Assembly: GCA_964603635.1 (NCBI GenBank)
Contig: CAZRVH010000009.1
Span: forward strand, 1 to 42,688
Direction of reading: 5' to 3'
Length of the DNA stretch: 42,688 bases
Source of the DNA: CAZRVH01 sp964603635
GTDB lineage: Bacteria; Patescibacteriota; Gracilibacteria; Peribacterales; Peribacteraceae
Shown here: one piece after another, positions 15,198-23,590 of the stretch
Numbering within the stretch: the stretch's first letter is position 1
Layout of the letters: each line of letters begins with the position of its first letter
Position numbers and translations under genes: made by a program
Notes under the pieces: model-generated
Told to the model about the DNA's origin: nothing
Databases searched by the model: none
What the model saw: the letters and a program-made list of their open reading frames with translations, nothing else

Positions 15198-16700
15198 TCA
15201 ATCGAGTCCAATATTTTGTCTATACTGCAACGCCTCCGCCACGTGCGCAGTTTCAATATTTGCGGATCCCGACAAGTCCGCGATCGTCCGCGCCACCTTG
15301 ATCGTCCGATGATACGCGCGAGCCGACAGTTTCATCTTCGCGGCCGCTTGCGTCAGGAGTGTCTCCGTTTCTTTCGCGAGGGGGCAGTATTCCTTCAGGT
15401 CGCGGATGCTCATTTCCTTGTTCGTCGTGATGCGTTTTCCCTTGAACCGTTCCGATTGTTTGTTGCGTGCCGCCGCCACGCGCTCGCGAATAACGGCGGA
15501 TGCGTCGCCCGTCGTCTTCGGTTTGCCGCCCAGCTCTTCCAACGGCACCGATTGTACGTCGATCGTGAGGTCGATGCGATCCAGAAAGGGCGATGAGATG
15601 CGGTTGCGCAGCCTGGCCGCGTTCCCCGTGGCGTATTGCGGCGGATTCATGGCCGCCACGAGCAGGAAATCCGCGGGGAAGGTCACCGATCCCTGGGCGC
15701 GGGTGATCGTGATCGTGCGGTCTTCCAACGGCTGCCGAAGCACCTCCAATACCTGCGCCGGGAACTCGGCCAACTCGTCCAGGAACAGGACGCCTTTGTG
15801 CGCCAGGCTTATTTCCCCGGGCCCCGGGATCTGTCCTCCTCCCACGATTGATACGCCGCTGGCCGTATGGTGCACGACGCGGAAGGGCCGGTCCTCGATG
15901 AGCGACAGTTCCTGCGGCAACAAATTCGCGACGGAATAGATGCGCGTCACCTCCAGCGATTCCTCGCGCGAGAGCGGAGGCAGGATTCCCCGCAGCGCTT
16001 TCGCGAGCAATGTTTTGCCGGACCCGGGCGATCCGCTGAGGAGCACGTTGTGTCCGCCCGCCGCCGCGATTTCAAGGGCCCTCTTGGCGTGTTCCTGCCC
16101 GCGCACGTCCGCGAAGTCGACGACATCGATAGCGCGCGTCTCCGTGCGTTCTTTTGCGATAATGGGGGTACTGGATTTGTTGCCCGAGAGAATCTCCACC
16201 AGATCCATCAAGCTTTCGGCGCCGATGACGTCCACTCCCGGCACGAGCGCCGCTTCCGCCGCGTTCACCGCGGGTACGATGAGCGTCGGGATACCCTGCT
16301 CCCTGCAGGCGATGGCGGCCGACAGCACGCCTGACACATGTCGCAGCGATCCGTCGAGCGCCAGTTCGCCCAGCATCGCGCAGGATTCCAACTTCTCTTT
16401 GGGAATCAATACGAGTTCGTGCATCAGCAGAAACCCGAGCGCGATCGGCAGGTCATACCGCGGCCCGATCTTCCGCAAATCCGCGGGCGCCAGGTTCACG
16501 GTGATTACGCAGCCGGTCGGCAATTTGAATCCACTCGAGCGAATCGCCATCTTCACGCGCTGTTTGCTTTCCTGCACGGCGGCGTCCCCTAACCCCACGA
16601 TGAAAATCTTCGGTTCTTCGCCGCGCGTCATGCCGACTTCCACGGTGATTTTCACCGATTCCAACCCGACGGTGGCGAAGGACGTGAGCTTTGTGAGCAT
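15198..16700 (-). CDS. comM: ComM/YifB-type Mg-chelatase-like AAA+ helicase
   Basis: ComM is a hexameric branch-migration helicase that helps integrate single-stranded DNA in natural transformation. From ATG 16700 the product is 500 aa. The N-terminal Lon-like domain reads TSFATVGLESVKITVEV..FIVGLGDAAVQESKQRV. The Walker A is GSPGSGKTLLAKAL, with HHTASGVSIVGGG and Walker B GVLFLDELAEF. The C-terminal Mg-chelatase domain ends LSARAYHRTIKVARTIADL. Longer starts exist (for example ATG 16718), but the family begins near MLTKLTSFA. It diverges from yraN, a common pairing. The RAYT gene follows in the same transcript. Confidence 0.93.
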   Translation of the reverse strand: MLTKLTSFATVGLESVKITVEVGMTRGEEPKIFIVGLGDAAVQESKQRVKMAIRSSGFKLPTGCVITVNLAPADLRKIGPRYDLPIALGFLLMHELVLIPKEKLESCAMLGELALDGSLRHVSGVLSAAIACREQGIPTLIVPAVNAAEAALVPGVDVIGAESLMDLVEILSGNKSSTPIIAKERTETRAIDVVDFADVRGQEHAKRALEIAAAGGHNVLLSGSPGSGKTLLAKALRGILPPLSREESLEVTRIYSVANLLPQELSLIEDRPFRVVHHTASGVSIVGGGQIPGPGEISLAHKGVLFLDELAEFPAQVLEVLRQPLEDRTITITRAQGSVTFPADFLLVAAMNPPQYATGNAARLRNRISSPFLDRIDLTIDVQSVPLEELGGKPKTTGDASAVIRERVAAARNKQSERFKGKRITTNKEMSIRDLKEYCPLAKETETLLTQAAAKMKLSARAYHRTIKVARTIADLSGSANIETAHVAEALQYRQNIGLD

Positions 16701-16785
16701 GCGGATACAGCTTCGCATCAGCTTGTATTTTTTGCATAGGCGAAAGAGTGGACGAACGTACACCATTCTCTTACCATTGAGTCCT

Positions 16786-17184
16786 ATGCTTCCCTTCCCC
16801 CGCTTCCTCGACGTTCTTACCGACGACAGAACCCCCGGCCAACGTATCGGCGACGACGGGGAAATCGCCGCCGCCGGATACCTGCGCATGCGCGGGTACA
16901 AGATCCTCGGGCGCAACGTCCGCCTGATGAAAGACGAGATCGATATCATCGCCTACGACCCTTTCGACGGGTGCGTCGTGTTCGTTGAAGTAAAGTCACG
17001 CGCCCGCGCGGTCAGCGATTATTCCCCCGCGATGCGACTCGACATGCGAAAACGAACCGCCATGGCGCGTGCCGCGCAGAAGTGGATCACGAAGAAAAAT
17101 TACCACGGCGGGTACCGCCTGGATGCCATCCTCGTCGCGGACGGACGGGTGATGGATCACTACAAGGAGATCGGGGCGGATTAG
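16786..17184 (+). CDS. YraN/UPF0102 family nuclease-like protein
   Basis: The 132-aa product has the YraN signature: an N-terminal GQRIGDDGEIAAAGYLRMRGYKILGRNVR helix-turn-strand, then EIDIIAYD and VVFVEVKSRA. These supply the E..D..ExK residues of a PD-(D/E)XK nuclease fold. The cellular role is not settled; co-occurrence with ComM suggests work on single-stranded or branched DNA. ATG 16786 is chosen because the conserved region begins about 18 residues later. The long frame running antisense through comM is a shadow. TACCAT at 16772-16777 could be a -10. Confidence 0.85.
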   Translation: MLPFPRFLDVLTDDRTPGQRIGDDGEIAAAGYLRMRGYKILGRNVRLMKDEIDIIAYDPFDGCVVFVEVKSRARAVSDYSPAMRLDMRKRTAMARAAQKWITKKNYHGGYRLDAILVADGRVMDHYKEIGAD

Positions 17185-17219
17185 TATGTATTTTTCATTT
17201 TCTTTTGTATGCTCACTCT

Positions 17220-17354
17220 ATGATCAAATCCAAAAAAATCCTCACCGAAGAAGAAATTGAAGCTTTAGAAGAAGCCGAAGATATTAAAGTAATTGAAGAG
17301 CGAAAAAATGAGAAAGCTGTTCCTTTTGAGAGGTTGTTTCGATACAAAAAATGA
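17220..17354 (+). CDS. Small acidic/basic protein, 44 aa, coupled to the hydrolase
   Basis: A short frame from ATG 17220 encodes MIKSKKILTEEEIEALEEAE..., a charged helix with a glutamate-rich first half and a basic end (FERLFRYKK). Its stop overlaps the start of the next gene (ATGA at 17351-17354), so translation is coupled. Base composition is far more AT-rich than the neighbours, as is the hydrolase, which suggests joint acquisition. It resembles the size and charge of small antitoxins or adaptor proteins, but I recognise no family and the partner is not a known toxin. Confidence 0.6.
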   Translation: MIKSKKILTEEEIEALEEAEDIKVIEERKNEKAVPFERLFRYKK

Positions 17355-17941
17355 CGAGAAAAATGGCATTCATTATCCCCGGCTTGCGTGAACATGCGCG
17401 TAGTAAAGGATATGCAGCCATTGCGAAGAAATTTCGTGAGAGAGGATGTGACGTGCAGATTGTGAACATCGATTGGAATAGGAAAGTAATGAGCGAATAC
17501 ATCACGCAATTCCGAAAAATTGCTGAGAAAGAGAAAGGAGATATCTATTTCTTGGGTTTCTCTTTTGGTGCCATCATTGCATTTGTTGTAGCCTTTGATA
17601 TTAAGCCAAAAGCTCTCTTCATATGTTCCATGTCCTCCTACTTTGCAGAAGATCTCGCCTCTATTCCGACTTCCTGGAAGAACTATATCGGTAAGCGTCA
17701 GCTTGCGGATGCTGCGAAGAGATCGTTTGCTCCGTTGGCAAAAGGCATTCAGTGTCCGACATACATTTTCGTGGGGGAAAAAGAAGCACAGAAGTACCCG
17801 ACCATCGCAGAGCGGGCAAAGGCGGCTGCAAAATCTATCAAACACGCTACGCTTACCATTGTTCCAAACGGGAAACACGATTTGTCACAGCCGGAGTATC
17901 GGGCTTTGGTAGAACAGATGATCGATCAAGTCATCCAATAA
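17351..17941 (+). CDS. Alpha/beta hydrolase, 196 aa
   Basis: A small serine hydrolase of the alpha/beta fold. FIIPGLREHA supplies the oxyanion region (residues 7-16). The nucleophile elbow is FLGFSFGAIIAF (GFSFG, Ser near residue 73). A late VPNGKHDLSQPEY provides the likely catalytic His near residue 178. YIFVGEKEAQKYP holds the candidate acid. Substrate is unknown. It is probably cytoplasmic, with no signal peptide. The gene is notably AT-rich, is translationally coupled to a 44-aa ORF, and overlaps the convergent pgl gene by 11 bases at its end. Likely of foreign origin. Confidence 0.75.
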   Translation: MTRKMAFIIPGLREHARSKGYAAIAKKFRERGCDVQIVNIDWNRKVMSEYITQFRKIAEKEKGDIYFLGFSFGAIIAFVVAFDIKPKALFICSMSSYFAEDLASIPTSWKNYIGKRQLADAAKRSFAPLAKGIQCPTYIFVGEKEAQKYPTIAERAKAAAKSIKHATLTIVPNGKHDLSQPEYRALVEQMIDQVIQ

Positions 17942-18617
17942 CCACCTCCGCGTTCCCGCTCTTCAGAATGGCTTTGGCGGGCCAGCGGTCAGGTCCTTCG
18001 ATGCTTCCCATCATGTCGTTCCACACGGCCTGCTTCTTCTCGCCTTGCAGCATGAAGAGCTTCGTCTTCGCCTTCGTGAGCACGGGAAGCGTGAGGGAAA
18101 TGCGGTCGCGCACCTTCAGAGTTTCGGTGGTCGTATGGATGACGAGGCGCAGTTCCTTGCCTTCGTTCACGGGCGGGAACAGCGAGGCGATATGCCCGTC
18201 TTCCCCGATGCCGAACGTGATGAGATCGGGAAGGCCTTTCAGAAACAATTTCTTCAGGTCGTTCTCGTACACGGCGATACAGTCTTGCAGCGGCAAGCCC
18301 GTCTGCGGGAAGACGATCTGTTCCTGCGGGATATCGACGTGGAGGAGGAGCGATTCCTTGATCATCGATGCGTTGCTCAGCGGGTCCGACGGAGAAACGT
18401 GGCGCTCGTCCGTGAGGAACAGCCACACCTTATCCCACGGCAAATCCTCTTTCGCCAGGGAGGCATAGATGGGGCGCGGCGTCGTGCCTCCCGAGAGTCC
18501 GACGATGGCGAAGCCGTGGTCCGTGACGGCGTCCGCGATGTGCTTGGCCATGAGAAGGACCGATGCGGCGACGAACTGGTCGGTGTTTTCCGCGCGGATG
18601 AGGGGGATGTTTTGCAA
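17931..18617 (-). CDS. pgl: 6-phosphogluconolactonase
   Basis: Pgl hydrolyses 6-phosphogluconolactone, the step after glucose-6-phosphate dehydrogenase. The 228-aa product carries the family motifs FAIVGLSGGTTPRPIYASL (residues 36-54), WLFLTDERHV (66-75) and DLITFGIGEDGHIASLFP (about 131-148). The start is a TTG at 18617, giving LQNIPLIRAENTDQF. No ATG is available nearby. Only 25 bases, made of a 7-mer repeat, separate it from the zwf stop, so it is expressed with zwf. The 3' end overlaps the convergent hydrolase by 11 bases. Confidence 0.93.
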   Translation of the reverse strand: MQNIPLIRAENTDQFVAASVLLMAKHIADAVTDHGFAIVGLSGGTTPRPIYASLAKEDLPWDKVWLFLTDERHVSPSDPLSNASMIKESLLLHVDIPQEQIVFPQTGLPLQDCIAVYENDLKKLFLKGLPDLITFGIGEDGHIASLFPPVNEGKELRLVIHTTTETLKVRDRISLTLPVLTKAKTKLFMLQGEKKQAVWNDMMGSIEGPDRWPAKAILKSGNAEVVIG

Positions 18618-18642
18618 GGGGGTGGGGCGTAGGGAGTAGGGC
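18618..18642 (-). repeat. Heptamer repeat as the zwf-pgl spacer
   Basis: Read on the minus strand the intergenic spacer is CCCTACT, CCCTACG, CCCCACC, CCC, immediately followed by the TTG start of pgl. It replaces any ribosome-binding site. It is short, with no inverted partner. Confidence 0.6.
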
Positions 18643-20094
18643 TTACGAAGACCATTGCGCGCCGTGCTTCGCGATCCATTCGTCCGCTTCGCGCGGGTTC
18701 GCGACGCCTGCCGGGTAGATGACGAGGGGGGTCGAATCCTTGTCCAGGTGCGCCTGCAGCGGGTCCATCAGTCTCCACGCCGTTTCCACCTCCTCGAAAC
18801 TCATGAACCACTGTTTCTTGCCATGCAAGGCTTCGAGTATCAGTAGTCCGTGCTCGGGAAGCACGTCGCCGGTCACTTCCAACGGATCCGACAAAACCAG
18901 CGGGCGGAATTTCGGTTCCGTGCCCCCGACCTTCGTCTGCATGTACACCTTCATGCCCGCTTCTCCCTGCAGGATGATATCCAGCCTGTTCGGCGCGGCG
19001 TTCTTTCCCGCCGGATGGCTGTCGTTGAACTGGATCGATATGCGCGTTTCGCGCTTCTGGAGGCGCTTGCCGGCTCTCAGAAAGAACGGAACGCCTTCCC
19101 AATCCTTGTTTTTTGACATGAGTTTCATCGCGATGAACGTGTTCGTCCGGGAGGTGGGCACGATGCCTTCCTCTTCCCTGTAACCGATTTCCATCTCGCC
19201 GTTCACCATGCCCTCCCCGTACTGGCCCTGTAGGATGACGTCGTCCATATCCGTCGCCGGCGGCAGGTAGAATTGCCGCATGGCCTCCAATCGATGCTCG
19301 CCGAACATCCTGTCCGCCTCGGACAAGTCCATGGTGAGCAGCGCCGCCATGAGCAGCATGTGGTTTTGGAAATAATCGCGCAGCGTGCCCGCGATATCGA
19401 AGTATCCCGCGCGCCCTTCCAGGCCCTTGGATTCCGACGCGGTGATTTCCACGTGGTGGATGAGCGAATGTGCCAGGATGCGTTCGAAAATGGGGTTGGC
19501 GTACCGCATGTAGTAGACGTTGCGTACGGCTTCCTTGCCCAGGTAATGGTCGAGCAGATAGATCTCCTCCTCTCGGAAACAGCCGGTCAGCGCCCGTTGG
19601 ATTTCCCCGAAGCTTTTCGCGTCGTGCCCCACGGGTTTCTCGATGATGCAGCGGAACGCGCCGTCGTGGACGTTGGATTCGCAGAGATTGTGCAGCACGT
19701 TGACGAACACGGATGGCGGGATGGAGAGGTAGGCAAGGCGCACGGGGGTATCCCATCCTTTTTCCATATCGACGATGCGGCCCCGCAGTGTTTGGAAATC
19801 CTCCAGAGTGCCGTAGTCGCCCGCTTGGTAGAAAACATGCGCCGCAAACGCGTCGAGTTCCGCATCGGTGCAAGACGGTACCGAAGAGCGGACGCTGTCT
19901 TTCACGAATGCGCGGAATTCGTCTTCATTCATTCCGGTGCGCGCGAACCCGATGATGGAAAACTGATCCGATAGGCGTTTTTTCTGGAACAGGACGAAGA
20001 GATCCGGATACAGTTTCAGCTTCGCGAGATTCCCCGACGCCCCGAACAGGATGAATGTAAACGGATGGGGCGCGGTGAGGATCGGGGTGTCCAT
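18643..20094 (-). CDS. zwf: Glucose-6-phosphate 1-dehydrogenase
   Basis: This enzyme feeds glucose-6-phosphate into the oxidative pentose-phosphate pathway and makes NADPH. From ATG 20094 the product is 483 aa. It has the Rossmann loop ILFGASGNLAKLKLYP (residues 14-29; the usual GASGDLA has Asn for Asp), FRCIIEKPVGHD, the active-site DHYLGKEAVRN (about residues 191-201), ITASESKGLEGRAGYFD, and the substrate-binding FFLRAGKRL. An in-frame TTG six bases upstream is possible. A TATAGA -10 (20110-20105) ends ten bases before the ATG, implying a leaderless mRNA. It forms an operon with pgl. No 6-phosphogluconate dehydrogenase gene is in the window. Confidence 0.95.
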   Translation of the reverse strand: MDTPILTAPHPFTFILFGASGNLAKLKLYPDLFVLFQKKRLSDQFSIIGFARTGMNEDEFRAFVKDSVRSSVPSCTDAELDAFAAHVFYQAGDYGTLEDFQTLRGRIVDMEKGWDTPVRLAYLSIPPSVFVNVLHNLCESNVHDGAFRCIIEKPVGHDAKSFGEIQRALTGCFREEEIYLLDHYLGKEAVRNVYYMRYANPIFERILAHSLIHHVEITASESKGLEGRAGYFDIAGTLRDYFQNHMLLMAALLTMDLSEADRMFGEHRLEAMRQFYLPPATDMDDVILQGQYGEGMVNGEMEIGYREEEGIVPTSRTNTFIAMKLMSKNKDWEGVPFFLRAGKRLQKRETRISIQFNDSHPAGKNAAPNRLDIILQGEAGMKVYMQTKVGGTEPKFRPLVLSDPLEVTGDVLPEHGLLILEALHGKKQWFMSFEEVETAWRLMDPLQAHLDKDSTPLVIYPAGVANPREADEWIAKHGAQWSS

Positions 20095-20104
20095 TGGCAA
20101 GAAT

Positions 20105-20110
20105 TCTATA
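20105..20110 (-). promoter_or_regulatory. -10 element of zwf-pgl
   Basis: TATAGA on the minus strand, ten bases before the ATG at 20094. The upstream stretch to about 20230 is AT-rich, but no well-spaced -35 is seen. Confidence 0.4.
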
Positions 20111-20229
20111 CCCCTTTTTCCTTCAGTGCATCATCTATATCAGAAGTAATGAACAACTTTTTTTGTCAATTGTATCCGGCGAAATCGGGGGTATCGTTTT
20201 TCGTTGAACCCACCTTTTTCTCTTTTTTT

Positions 20230-20523
20230 ATGTCACTAGAATGCGAAAGCGACCGCGACACTGAGACGGTGTCGATGCCTATTAATACAGCCGGAGCGAT
20301 GTCGGATTTTGCGGGGCACCTTGCAGAACAATTCAGAAGCGAGCAAGCAAGGGCCGCGGATTCATCCCAAAGGAAATCGCTATGCGAGCGTCAGCGTCTC
20401 ATCGTGGAGGGATTTCTTGCGGATCGCGAGCTCGTCCAGCATGAGGCCGCACGCATCCTTAGGATCATCGATGCTACGAACGAGTCGGTGCAGGGCGTAA
20501 CGATGCAGGCTCAGGTCGCTTAA
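20230..20523 (+). CDS. Possible hypothetical protein, up to 97 aa
   Basis: A charged, probably helical product whose core is MSDFAGHLAEQFRSEQ followed by REL-, QH- and RIID-containing helices. Alternative starts are ATG 20275 and ATG 20299; the last has GGAG just upstream. A TAGAAT box at 20236-20241 could be a -10 for the shorter forms. No domain is recognised. A rival minus-strand frame (20380-20586) overlaps it and lies 27 bases downstream of the amidase gene, so the assignment is uncertain. Confidence 0.4.
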   Translation: MSLECESDRDTETVSMPINTAGAMSDFAGHLAEQFRSEQARAADSSQRKSLCERQRLIVEGFLADRELVQHEAARILRIIDATNESVQGVTMQAQVA

Positions 20524-20613
20524 TTTTCCTTTCCTCATCATCGTATCTTTCCCAAGGCGAAGCATGGTTTCCGCTTTGGTCTGCAAGGAGCGGAGGCACG
20601 CTGCGAACGAAGG

Positions 20614-23091
20614 TTACAGGCTCCGCAGAGTCGTTCCCGGATAGTAATATTCCAGGATTTCCTCGGCCGTCTTCCCTTCGTTCGCCTGTCCTTCCGCGCC
20701 GCAGCCGGACATGCCGACTCCGTGCCCGCGCAGCGTCATGCCTTCGCACCACGGGTCCGGTTTGCTGGCGAAGATTTCCGCGAAGGGGAAGTTCTTCCAT
20801 CCCGCTTCCGCAGGCGACCGCGTGCGGCCGTCGTCGCTGGAGAAGTACGGCGGGCGGATGATCGTGCCGTCCTTTTTCAGTACCACATTGTGCGTGTCGT
20901 TCACGGCTTTGATCCAAGACGGATGTTGGCTTTCGTACTTCATGCCGCTGTATTTTTGGAAGATGGCGGGACTGTCGCTGCCGTCGTACGGCATGCCGGG
21001 GAATTTGCGGTGATCCGGGTCCATGTAGTACGCGGCGTACGTGCGTGCGGCGATCGCGAAGGCGCGCTGCTTCTCGTAGGGTTCGGTATCGGGTTCCTCG
21101 CTGATACCCATCATGTAGTCATCGAGCGGGAGTTCGTTGATGAGTGCCAACTGCCCGTCGATCACGCGGCATTCCAGGATTCCACGGAATCGGTTATAGG
21201 AGGTTTTCCATGTCGTGACGGTAAAGTTGCCGTCGAGCGATCCCAAACGCACCGTGCCCTGCTTGTACGGCTGGTTTCCCTGCTTCACGACGCAGCGCGA
21301 TCCGTCGTTGCCGAGCGAGAAGATGTCGCCGTTGGACATGGTGACCGATGCATCGTTTTCGGCGTGGCTGAGGCGGACGCGGATGCTCGGGGAAGAAATA
21401 GAGGGAATAGAGGCAATAGAAGAAATAGAGGAACGACGCGATGAAAGTGTGGGACGGGAGGAAGATGACGATCGAATGATGACGGGACGGGCCGAAGAAG
21501 TCGTTCTTGCGGAAGTTACGGGAACGGCCGAGGTGCGCTGCCTCGCCGTCGCGGAGCGCCCGCTGACGGACAGCGTGTAGACCGCGTCGCCCAACGCGAG
21601 CGTGTGCGTGCCCTGCGTTTGCGGCATTTGGATGCGTAGCTGGATCTGCGTCGAACCGTTATCCGGGATCGCATTCTCCGCCGTCAGGTCCGCGCGCGTA
21701 CGCACGTATTCTCCCCCGATCAGTTGCCATACGCCGATGTCGCCGCTTGAACGTTGGATCTTGCCAAGCGATTTGCCGCGCAGCATGCCGTTTGCCCCGG
21801 CGACGTATCGGACCGACAACAATACCTGGTCTCCCGGCCTGCCCTGCAGGTTTGCATTGCCCAGTGCCGAGAGTCCTTCCTGCAATATCGGTCCGCGGGA
21901 CGCGACCGACGCGCTGCCTCCTCGTTGCTGCCTGCGTTGCGCTGCCTTATCCACCCAATCCTTGCTGCTCTGTTGCCCTCCGCGCGGGACTGGGAAACGC
22001 ACGAGCGCATCAATGTCCCCATCCGCTACCTGTTGCCGAATCTGGTCCAGGGCGCCGTGGACGTAGTAGCCCGGGCATTCCGTGGAAAGCAGATCCCCGT
22101 GCCCCACGATCGCGGGACGCGTGATACCATGGAATTTCACGTTCGACGACACGTCGATGTCGTACTGGTCCGCAAGGTCATCCAGCAGCCACTTCAAACT
22201 CTTCATCATATCCTGCGTCGGTTCGTTCTCCTCGAAGTTGCCCATCAGCGCCACGCTTACGGTGCCGACGTTGTTGCAGTACGCATGCCCGCCCACCACG
22301 TAGTCTCCGCCGACTTTCCCTTCGTAGATCTGCCCGTCGGCATCGATGACGTAGTGGTAACCGACGTCGCCCCAGCCGTTGCTGTTCGCATGGTATTGGT
22401 ACAGCGCACGCATCAGTTCGAGGCCGCTTCGGCCGTTCTCGTTCATCGCGGTGTGGTGCACGACGAGCATCTTCACGTCTTTCGAATACTGAAGCGGCCA
22501 GCGGAACGTCTTGCCTTCCCCATTGGTCCTCACGGTCCGGGCCACCTTGAATTCGTTCGGGTAATTCAGCTGAGCCTCGTTGCAGTCCTTCACGCGCTGC
22601 GACACGGCGGTAGGGGTTTCGCGGGAGTCATTTTCTCGATCCCCGGAGGAATCGCTCGGCGGTGTCTTGGTCGTAAAGAGGAATGATTCGTCCGCTTTCC
22701 ATTCGCTGCGACTCAGGATTTTGGGCGTTCCCGAGGGGCGAGTGGCGGCTTCCAAATACGATACGGGTTCGTCCGATACGGCGACCGTGTGGATCTCATC
22801 CGCGTCGACCGTCGCATTGATTTCGATCTCCGTGACAGACGTCGGGAATATGACAAGGTTGCTTTCGAACAGGTCCGGGCGCTCCTCCTCGCGTGCAAGT
22901 TCCTCCCATTTCGTCCAACCATCCTTCGTCCATCCGCGAACGCGGTATGTATTCCAATCCGAAAGGGCGATGCTGATGCCGTCGACGGGTGTGTCGAAGG
23001 ATCGCGTCGTATGGTGATCGTTTCGCTTGCTTCCCAACGTCAAAAGAAGGGCTAGCGTCAGTCCTGTGAAAGCGGCGGCATAGCGTTTCAT
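20614..23091 (-). CDS. Secreted PGRP-type amidase fused to a SpoIID domain
   Basis: An 825-aa exported peptidoglycan-remodelling protein. An N-terminal hydrophobic signal (AAAFTGLTLALLLTLG) is followed by a beta-rich segment. Next is a PGRP/Amidase_2 domain (about residues 190-355) with zinc-ligand motifs VVHHTAMNEN and GHGDLLSTECPG plus GDVGYHYVIDADGQIYEG. A second beta region and a Ser/Arg-rich linker (residues 535-570) lead to the C-terminal SpoIID domain: LPLDDYMMGISEEPDTEPYEKQRAFAIAARTYA..., ending GHGVGMSGCGAEGQANEG. Amidases cut the stem peptide; SpoIID relatives cut denuded glycan. The fusion would couple the two steps. Part of the linker is encoded by a 9-mer tandem repeat. Confidence 0.9.
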   Translation of the reverse strand: MKRYAAAFTGLTLALLLTLGSKRNDHHTTRSFDTPVDGISIALSDWNTYRVRGWTKDGWTKWEELAREEERPDLFESNLVIFPTSVTEIEINATVDADEIHTVAVSDEPVSYLEAATRPSGTPKILSRSEWKADESFLFTTKTPPSDSSGDRENDSRETPTAVSQRVKDCNEAQLNYPNEFKVARTVRTNGEGKTFRWPLQYSKDVKMLVVHHTAMNENGRSGLELMRALYQYHANSNGWGDVGYHYVIDADGQIYEGKVGGDYVVGGHAYCNNVGTVSVALMGNFEENEPTQDMMKSLKWLLDDLADQYDIDVSSNVKFHGITRPAIVGHGDLLSTECPGYYVHGALDQIRQQVADGDIDALVRFPVPRGGQQSSKDWVDKAAQRRQQRGGSASVASRGPILQEGLSALGNANLQGRPGDQVLLSVRYVAGANGMLRGKSLGKIQRSSGDIGVWQLIGGEYVRTRADLTAENAIPDNGSTQIQLRIQMPQTQGTHTLALGDAVYTLSVSGRSATARQRTSAVPVTSARTTSSARPVIIRSSSSSRPTLSSRRSSISSIASIPSISSPSIRVRLSHAENDASVTMSNGDIFSLGNDGSRCVVKQGNQPYKQGTVRLGSLDGNFTVTTWKTSYNRFRGILECRVIDGQLALINELPLDDYMMGISEEPDTEPYEKQRAFAIAARTYAAYYMDPDHRKFPGMPYDGSDSPAIFQKYSGMKYESQHPSWIKAVNDTHNVVLKKDGTIIRPPYFSSDDGRTRSPAEAGWKNFPFAEIFASKPDPWCEGMTLRGHGVGMSGCGAEGQANEGKTAEEILEYYYPGTTLRSL
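21395..21430. repeat. Nine-base tandem repeat in the amidase-SpoIID linker
   Basis: Four units on the plus strand: GAAATAGAG, GGAATAGAG, GCAATAGAA, GAAATAGAG. On the coding strand they give a Ser-Ile rich run (SIxSI pattern) just before the SpoIID domain. The unit is in phase with codons, so copy-number change would keep the frame. Confidence 0.7.
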
Positions 23092-23157
23092 AGTCCGTGC
23101 GGGGATGAGGTTTTAGTAAACAGGATGCAATCCGCGTTGGCTAGAAATTTTCGCTTG

Positions 23158-23184
23158 AAAAAATGGCTGCATCGATGCAGCCAT
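23158..23184 (-). terminator. Intrinsic terminator of the ArsR-like gene
   Basis: A perfect 22-base palindrome (ATGGCTGCATC / GATGCAGCCAT) followed on the minus strand by TTTTTT. It lies between the ArsR-like gene and the amidase gene, both on the minus strand. Confidence 0.8.
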
Positions 23185-23222
23185 CATGCATTCTCTCGTT
23201 TTACACGTAGAGAATCTTAGGT

Positions 23223-23549
23223 TCATTTCCTTACTTCTAGTTTACTGGCAGCTATGACAGACTTCCGGAATTTCTCGCCGAAAAGAAGAATGCGATCGTC
23301 ATGGGCTTTGTAGAAGCGCTCTCGCCTGCATTTTTCGGAAGACACCAATCCCTGTTTTTCCAGTTGATCCAAATGGCGCAGTAAGCCACTTAGAATTTTA
23401 GGATCGAGACCGATGCCCGTTGCAATATCAGTCATTCGAAGGGGTGTCTTCGACTCCAACAGCAAGCCGTACGCGCGCAGACGCGTCGCATCTCCCAAAG
23501 CATGCAAGATCGGGGCAATGGAAGAGGCATCGTTCGAATGGGCATTCAT
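23223..23549 (-). CDS. ArsR-like winged-helix regulator, 108 aa
   Basis: A small DNA-binding regulator. HALGDATRLRAYGLLLESKTPLRMTDIATGIGLDPKILSGLLRHLDQLEKQGLV spans the helix-turn-helix and start of the wing (residues 12-66), matching the ArsR/MarR-like arrangement (HALGDxTRLR opening, recognition helix DPKILSGLLRHLDQL). No cysteine pair for metal sensing is seen in alpha3 or alpha5, and the only Cys is in EKCRRERF of the wing. Start ATG 23549 has AAGGAAAG as Shine-Dalgarno, five bases upstream. It ends at a strong terminator. The target is unknown; the nearest candidates are itself and the adjacent GT4 gene. Confidence 0.8.
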   Translation of the reverse strand: MNAHSNDASSIAPILHALGDATRLRAYGLLLESKTPLRMTDIATGIGLDPKILSGLLRHLDQLEKQGLVSSEKCRRERFYKAHDDRILLFGEKFRKSVIAASKLEVRK

Positions 23550-23590
23550 ATGCTTTCCTTGGATGGTGTGGAATGAACAATGAAAACTAT

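Noticed and set aside
20380..20586. Minus-strand ORF of 68 codons downstream of the amidase gene
   Set aside because: It begins with TTG, lacks a ribosome-binding site and overlaps the plus-strand candidate at 20230-20523. It stays a possible alternative.
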